Assembly: GCA_018700525.1 (NCBI GenBank)
Contig: JABITN010000248.1
Coordinates: forward strand, 1 to 55,924
Length of the DNA stretch: 55,924 nucleotides
Direction of reading: 5' to 3'
DNA from: Opitutales bacterium
GTDB taxonomy: Bacteria; Verrucomicrobiota; Verrucomicrobiia; Opitutales; Opitutaceae
This document shows positions 51,282-55,924 of the stretch, one piece after another. Numbering within the stretch: the first letter of the stretch is position 1; each line of letters starts with the position of its first letter. The notes under the pieces were generated by a model. The model made no database searches and was not told the origin of the DNA. It saw nothing but the letters and a program-made list of their open reading frames with translations. A program made the translations under genes and the position numbers.

Positions 51282-51974
51282 TTTTCAAAACCAATTTGAA
51301 ATCGCAGCAGCTATGTTCGCGATCGAACTGGAAAAAAGGTCGAAACGCCTTGTCCGGCCCCTCGGAATGAGATCGAGACGCGTAATACCGTACTCCATTA
51401 GGAAAGAACATTCAGCCGGGCCGCCCTAACCTTCTCTAAGGTGTTCAAGGACATCAACCAGAGCGAAAGGCAAGCCTCTAGCTAACTTTGGGCTGCTCTC
51501 CTTCGGGGAAATTTGACGCTTTTTTCAGTTCAGATCTCTAGCATTTCCAAGCGTCAATCGAGTATAATTCATCAACATCGAAATTGAGTGGCAATCAATC
51601 GGATTCCTGATTCGGCAAGTAGAATATTCCAACAGCCCAAAGCCTCTAATTCAATTCATGACCGAAACCAATAAACCAGGTCCCAATTTAAAACCGGCAC
51701 GCAAGGTCGAGGAAAAGCTCGCACTACCATCAAGTAGCAAAACCGCGATTCTAAGGGCGGTTCCTTCTCTGCATTCCATAGCCCTTGGCGATACGATCGC
51801 AGAACTCTCAGACGAGCTTAGAACCGATCTCTAATTCCTGGATCAATATGAAAACGCAAGTGCGGATCTGGAAAATCACCATCAGACCAATAAATTCTTC
51901 ATCGAAGAAGAATCCATCGATGCCCTAAGCTGCTCTCAATCGATTAAGTGCTGGGCATTCGAGCATTTATCTCC
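51282..51974. pseudogene. Intergenic region with a decayed small coding remnant
   Basis: No intact gene is evident in about 690 bp. From ATG 51658, a frame runs to a TAG at 51820-51822 (54 residues, MTETNKPGPNLKPARKVEEK at the start). If one A near 51780 is skipped, the shifted frame gives ALGDTIAELSDELRTDL, a TAA, then FLDQYENASADLENHHQ onwards. Both parts have coding-like composition, so this may be a degraded helical protein with one frameshift and one stop. A TATAAT box is at 51563-51568, without a good -35. Confidence 0.3.
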
Positions 51975-52364
51975 ATGAAACTTAATTACGAAATCAAAAA
52001 TCGCCTGAACGCCAAGCAGGACGAGGATAACGCCGTTCCTCACGCTTCACGTCGTATTCTAGAGCTTTCCGAAGATTTCTTTCAAATTTCGAGTTTTTGC
52101 TGTGAAATCCAAGCCTTGCAAATCAAGATGGCGCCGCACGCCGCTGGTATGGCATTCATTTTCGAATTCCACGGTCCGTGCGATAAACAGCAAACCCGAG
52201 TTATCGAAGACAAAGGTCTGAACGTACTATTCACCAAATATTCCCGAGAAAACAGCCTTCGCCTAAGAGCGAATGTCTCCGATGAATTTGTCGAGATTCA
52301 AGTTATTGTCTTTAAAAAGCAATTACGGTTAGATGTGAGCCCCTTCGAGCAATCGACCGACTAA
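51975..52364 (+). CDS. Hypothetical protein, unknown family
   Basis: A 129-residue cytoplasmic protein starting MKLNYEIKNRLNAKQ; an upstream in-frame start at 51948 adds nine residues. It has mixed helix and strand composition, with cysteines in SSFCCEIQALQ and HGPCDKQQ, and several basic patches. I do not recognise a domain. Its last four bases overlap the end of a convergent gene. Immediately upstream is the decayed remnant at 51658-51970. Confidence 0.55.
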   Translation: MKLNYEIKNRLNAKQDEDNAVPHASRRILELSEDFFQISSFCCEIQALQIKMAPHAAGMAFIFEFHGPCDKQQTRVIEDKGLNVLFTKYSRENSLRLRANVSDEFVEIQVIVFKKQLRLDVSPFEQSTD

Positions 52365-52723
52365 GGTTGATGCTGCTTCGGGTTTTCCGATTTAGGGAGC
52401 CTCGAAAGCAAAACCTCTCTCCAAACCGCGTGCATAACCCAGATGCCGAACAAACAAGGTAAAACGGTTATTAACGCGCTCGTAAACCAGCTGCTTTGAA
52501 TCGATTCCAGAACGGTCGGGACCAACATAAAACCAGCGAATCGATAGCACCACAATTGTTTCGAATAAAGCCTCTCCGGAGAACCGGGGGTTTTAACGAA
52601 ATTCAAGTCTGGCTTGACGCGGTTTGCCATGCGGCCGAAATACAGGCCGTAGAAATAAGCGTAGCAGACCCCAATAGCCCCCCAACTCCATCCTTCGGTA
52701 AAGACTGTCGATTCTTGATTCAC
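52361..52723 (-). CDS. Small membrane protein, unknown
   Basis: A 120-residue protein with about three hydrophobic segments (WGAIGVCYAYFYGLYFG, YRFAGFMLVPTVLESI and the SALITVLPCLFGIWVMHAVW stretch), separated by a charged loop (KPDLNFVKTPGSPERLYSK). No recognisable family. It ends convergently, overlapping the preceding gene's stop by four bases. Confidence 0.55.
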   Translation of the reverse strand: MNQESTVFTEGWSWGAIGVCYAYFYGLYFGRMANRVKPDLNFVKTPGSPERLYSKQLWCYRFAGFMLVPTVLESIQSSWFTSALITVLPCLFGIWVMHAVWREVLLSRLPKSENPKQHQP

Positions 52724-52969
52724 TTAGTTTGATTCTCCAAAAGCGTTTCCTCGGGCTGCCCCCTACCGAAAACGCCAGTTTTCCTTTATCGGACAGAATC
52801 ATTAGTACCTGAGAAAACGACAGTGTTCCGCTCGTAACGTTGGCTAGGCCAATACTCCCGCTATTCAGACGGGTAAATTATCGATCTGCACCTTTAGATA
52901 ACCCAACTATTGCTCCACACCGCGATATTTTACTGGATTCTTAAGACGAGCTGAGCAACGTAGTTACAA

Positions 52970-53539
52970 ATGCAGTCCGTTAACCAAGAAGTCCTCGATA
53001 TTTTCCGCAAAACGAATGCCTTGCTCCAAGGACATTTTATCCTCAGATCCGGGCTGCGAAGCGAATATTTCTTCCAATGTGCTCAGGTCTGCCAGCACAT
53101 GTCTGCAGTGAGCCGACTTATCGAATTGCTGGCCCCGAAATTGGCGAATTTAAATTTCAAAACCGTACTGGCCCCGGCAATGGGTGGACTTGTCGTTGGA
53201 CAAGAAGTTGCTCGCCAATTCGATTCACGCTACATTTTCGTCGAAAAGGAGAATGACCGTCTAGTCATGCGACGCGGATTCAAATTAGATCCGGACGAGC
53301 CCGTCCTAATCGTCGAGGACGTTATCACTCGCGGTGGCCGCGTTAATGAAACCATCGAAATCGTTCGGGCGCACGGCGGCAAAGTCGCTGGAATCGCAGT
53401 CCTAGTCGACCGCAGTCAGGGAAACGCTACCTTCGACTACCCCCTAGTATCGCTTTTGGAAATGGGATTCCCCACCTACGATTCAGACAATCTCCCAGAG
53501 CATTTGAAGGACATTCCTGCTATCAAACCGGGGAGCTAA
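52970..53539 (+). CDS. pyrE: Orotate phosphoribosyltransferase PyrE
   Basis: A 189-residue enzyme. The PRPP-binding motif is VLIVEDVITRGG (residues 112-123), and the substrate loop and dimer arm are FVEKENDRLVMRRGF and VLAPAMGGLVVGQEVARQF. RSGLRSEYFFQC is the N-terminal hood region. It catalyses orotate + PRPP to OMP in pyrimidine synthesis. Length is slightly short of E. coli PyrE (213), in line with the type common in other phyla. A short GC stem (53590-53595 / 53599-53604) lies beyond the stop and may aid termination. Confidence 0.93.
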   Translation: MQSVNQEVLDIFRKTNALLQGHFILRSGLRSEYFFQCAQVCQHMSAVSRLIELLAPKLANLNFKTVLAPAMGGLVVGQEVARQFDSRYIFVEKENDRLVMRRGFKLDPDEPVLIVEDVITRGGRVNETIEIVRAHGGKVAGIAVLVDRSQGNATFDYPLVSLLEMGFPTYDSDNLPEHLKDIPAIKPGS

Positions 53540-53714
53540 AGCCAAGCCACGCTGCCCTCCGACCAAGCCCAGGATTAGCGAAGTAGCTGCGCGAGGGACT
53601 CGCGTAGTTCACAATTTACCCTTCTATTTAGGCTTAATTGGTACCAGTTCCCTCAGCCGGAACCCGCCGGATACGCCGATTGGAAAATACGCTCTTCAAT
53701 CCCGAAGTTCCAAT

Positions 53715-54758
53715 CTAAAGCGGTTGCCAAGCACCTCCGGCATCGAACGATGCTCTCACGGCATCGGTAAATTTCATGTAGCTCAACCCATCCTCGAAAG
53801 AGGTCAACGAAACTGGACTACCCGACCGAATGCTCTCGATAAAATCCGCTTCGACATTCCAACTTCCTATCGTTTCCGACTTTGGTTCGATAACCATTTC
53901 CGATTCTCCAATGAGTGTTCGGTAAAGAGTCCCGGTTTGCAAATCCAGTCTAAGCGTCCCTTTGGATCCGCAAATTGCATACTCGTCACGACCGCTACCC
54001 AGTTCCATTCCCGTCATCAGACCTGTTAGTTGTAACCCATCTTCATACACGCCAGCGTAAGTAAGCGTTTCCGGAATCCGAACCTCTTGCTCCCTCCCCG
54101 CTTCCAGATTAAATCGCTTCTCTGAAAAAATCCGCCCGTGCGCACATACTCTACTTGGCTGACGCCGAAGCCACCGCTGAATCACCTCGTAGTAGATGCC
54201 CAACATCATCGTATTATTTCCACTGTATTCAAAATTCTGGCGCCAATTGAGAAGAGCCTCGGCATCGACATTCATCGGCAACGTCTTAATCGACCTGATT
54301 TCTCGAAGATCGCCCAGTTCCCCAGAATCAAGAATAGCCATAATCGTAGCATCCCATTTAAAAGTAAACGGCGACGGAACAACCTGGGCCACCAAATCCG
54401 GGCATTCCCAAAACGCATCGACCATTGCCTGTCCCTCCAGGGCATTCATTGCCATCCGTGCCTCCGTAAGAACATGCTTACCGGCCTTCAACGCCGCGAT
54501 CGAGATTTCCGCATGCAAATAGGGCCACGTACCAATACAAATTGCATCAATCGATTCGTCCGCGACCACTGCCTTCCAGTGCTTAGCAACTCTCGGGATC
54601 CCAAAAGCATCAGCCGCCTTCTGCGATGATTCCTCGCTGCGGTTGCAAACGACATCCACGCTCACCCCATCAATCGCCTGAAGCCCCGGAATATGCTTCA
54701 ATTTCGTATTCGTTCCAGCACCCACAATGCCCACTCGAATCTTTTCTAAGCTGCTCAT
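53715..54758 (-). CDS. Gfo/Idh/MocA family protein lacking the EKP lysine
   Basis: A 347-residue cytoplasmic protein. The Rossmann motif is VGIVGAGTNTKLKHI (residues 9-23). Where relatives have E-K-P the sequence reads HVLTEARMAMN: E is kept, K and P are replaced by A and R. The C-terminal domain keeps the overall fold (for example SGNNTMMLGIYYEVIQRWL). The loss of the catalytic lysine suggests altered or no dehydrogenase activity, or a ligand-binding role. It lies 56 bp downstream of the lipoprotein gene on the same strand, so the two may be cotranscribed. Confidence 0.85.
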   Translation of the reverse strand: MSSLEKIRVGIVGAGTNTKLKHIPGLQAIDGVSVDVVCNRSEESSQKAADAFGIPRVAKHWKAVVADESIDAICIGTWPYLHAEISIAALKAGKHVLTEARMAMNALEGQAMVDAFWECPDLVAQVVPSPFTFKWDATIMAILDSGELGDLREIRSIKTLPMNVDAEALLNWRQNFEYSGNNTMMLGIYYEVIQRWLRRQPSRVCAHGRIFSEKRFNLEAGREQEVRIPETLTYAGVYEDGLQLTGLMTGMELGSGRDEYAICGSKGTLRLDLQTGTLYRTLIGESEMVIEPKSETIGSWNVEADFIESIRSGSPVSLTSFEDGLSYMKFTDAVRASFDAGGAWQPL

Positions 54759-54814
54759 ATGTCCAATCTAGCTACCGAGCATTCAACCTGATAGCAATAC
54801 TCAAGCGGATCCGA

Positions 54815-55498
54815 CTAATCGATTCGAGATGCGAACAGCGACCGATTCGCTCGATCTCCATATTGCTTGCTTAACATTTCCCAAACCCGATCTCGATTTT
54901 TGTAGCGATCCGATAGATACGGTTTCATCCGATAGTCAAAGCTGTCCCTCAAAAAACGTGCAAGATCGATTTTCCAGGATTCCTCCTTCGTAAAACGAAC
55001 GCTCGACCCCGTCGGAAATCCCGATCGTAATAATCGACCAGCAGTAACTCCGCCTATCGAATCGATTTCGCCAAGCGACGTCTTAAAAAATTCCTCTTCG
55101 AGCATATCCATCAGGAATCCGCTAATCGCTTGTCCCTCCACATCCGAACGGAGCGATGCATTCCACTCCTTCCAATCGTCGATCTCCAAGAAATCGAGAT
55201 GCATTCGCAGTTTTAGAATCATGTATCGATCGAATGGCTCGAGAGCTTTCATCGATTTCTCGTCCCCGCGAATGATCCACGGCTGTAGCCCCTTGAAATA
55301 CGCCCGCGACCCTTCATTTACCAAACCATCGAGGCGATGCGTTTCGCCATTTTTCCAAGCCGATTGAAACGTATCGAATACCTCGCCCGGGATACCCCGC
55401 TCGCTCGTGCAAGACGCCAAGAGCAACAAGAGGCACCCAGCGCAAACGCCAATCCCGCTCTTTACTAGCAAATCGATAACTTGTCTTCCTACCTGCAC
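54815..55498 (-). CDS. Lipoprotein of unknown function
   Basis: A 227-residue protein. The start shown is a GTG at 55498; a TTG at 55471 would open directly on the signal sequence. LVKSGIGVCAGCLLLLLAS followed by C is a strong lipobox. The mature part is mainly helical with many aromatic and charged residues (FDTFQSAWKNGETHRLDGL and similar), without a domain I recognise. It may be a surface or periplasmic protein. A purine-rich gaggagga-like run lies upstream but too far to serve as its ribosome binding site. Confidence 0.7.
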   Translation of the reverse strand: MQVGRQVIDLLVKSGIGVCAGCLLLLLASCTSERGIPGEVFDTFQSAWKNGETHRLDGLVNEGSRAYFKGLQPWIIRGDEKSMKALEPFDRYMILKLRMHLDFLEIDDWKEWNASLRSDVEGQAISGFLMDMLEEEFFKTSLGEIDSIGGVTAGRLLRSGFPTGSSVRFTKEESWKIDLARFLRDSFDYRMKPYLSDRYKNRDRVWEMLSKQYGDRANRSLFASRID

Positions 55499-55924
55499 CT
55501 CGCTTAAACGCTTTTCGAAAGCACTTAAATTCCATCCTCCTCAACAAGCAGGCAATCAATTTCTCCGATCGACCCTTTTTCGAAAAAATTCGCCGTATTC
55601 GAAACGAACTGTTCCATAGAGCTCGCCCTCCCGCCTTCGCTAAACTAATCCTAAGCCTTTTAAGAGAATCACCCATTATTCCGTCACCCCCATTGCAACC
55701 ATCGCCCCCCTTTGGGAGCGGCTTCCGGCCTGCATGCTCCGTTCGCCCTACGCGTCATTTTGGAATTCGCCTGCGAAGATGGACTGATGTGGGTTTTCCT
55801 AAATACCTTGCACCAATGGCGTAGTCGAATCCCTGAATCACATTTGCAAGCATTTGCTCGGAGAGGATCCGCTTCAACTTACAAGATTGTTGGAAAAAGC
55901 CAAAGCCAGCCTGGTATCGCTGAA
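55499..55924. other. Right-edge region, possible 5' part of a plus-strand gene
   Basis: No complete gene. On the plus strand a frame open to the edge from about 55806 encodes ESLNHICKHLLGEDPLQL and then TRLLEKAKASLVSL, with coding-like composition. It vaguely recalls enolase-superfamily N-domains, but no start codon is visible and a TAA lies a few codons upstream. A second open frame from ATG 55787 is less coding-like. The first 300 bases of this stretch hold nothing recognisable. Confidence 0.25.

Noticed and set aside
55314-55676. 120-codon minus-strand frame overlapping the lipoprotein gene start
   Set aside because: Arginine-rich, shifted relative to the lipoprotein whose lipobox is clear; most likely a shadow.
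1-55924. tRNA, rRNA, CRISPR, integrase or insertion-sequence genes
   Set aside because: No cloverleaf with a convincing T-loop, no regularly spaced direct repeats and no transposase-like frame were found.

Overview
This window looks like a chromosomal segment of a marine or aquatic Verrucomicrobiota bacterium, most likely class Opitutia (inference). The evidence is the gene content: a giant ThuA/SGNH/heme-binding protein of the PVC type, three formylglycine-type sulfatases, a DUF6807 (PmoA-like) lipoprotein, a DUF1080 protein, four Gfo/Idh/MocA oxidoreductases (two with twin-arginine signals), a VCBS-repeat protein and a DUF3604 protein. Base composition is close to 50% GC. No tRNA, rRNA, CRISPR array, transposase or phage gene was seen.

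Left third (1-20.0 kb), carbohydrate and sulfate-ester metabolism. A 3'-truncated PVC heme-binding protein (minus) opens the window, followed by a damaged pair of PepSY membrane proteins and a Tat-exported Gfo/Idh enzyme. Divergent from it is a plus-strand run of DUF6807 lipoprotein and two sulfatases. These converge on a long minus-strand run which, in transcription order, encodes a Tat Gfo/Idh protein, a nucleoside-permease-like MFS transporter, a cytoplasmic Gfo/Idh protein, a DUF3604/PHP-like protein, a sulfatase and a VCBS protein. A divergent AraC-family regulator (19074-19952) heads this run. I read it as an inducible uptake and degradation locus for a sulfated small glycoside or sugar. 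It has no recognisable glycoside hydrolase, so cleavage by oxidation (3-keto chemistry) is a reasonable hypothesis.

Middle (20-41 kb), mostly housekeeping and RNA-related single genes: MazG-like pyrophosphohydrolase, cytochrome c/copper monooxygenase-like protein with a redoxin, DUF1456, DEDDy exonuclease, DbpA-type and RhlE/DeaD-type helicases, spermidine-synthase-like methyltransferase, RluA pseudouridine synthase, three SDR enzymes, DTW-domain tRNA transferase, NYN-LOTUS protein, fatty acid desaturase, RsmH-type methyltransferase, PHP protein, LURP-one-like protein and DUF1080 hydrolase. The gaps between these genes are rich in palindromic and dispersed repeats. They also hold gene remnants: an RluA tail, a VOC/glyoxalase tail and a secreted-protein tail.

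Right (41-55.9 kb): a possible two-gene unit of an Fe(II)/2-oxoglutarate oxygenase-like protein and an uncommon ferritin-like (DUF455) plus ATP-grasp fusion; the conserved divergent YbbP/YbbA ABC exporter and TesA esterase; a coiled-coil protein and tiny lipoprotein leading into RsmI and a Ppx/GppA phosphatase; PyrE; a Gfo/Idh homologue lacking the usual catalytic lysine; and a lipoprotein of unknown function.

Functional assignments come from motif recognition by eye. No database search was run.
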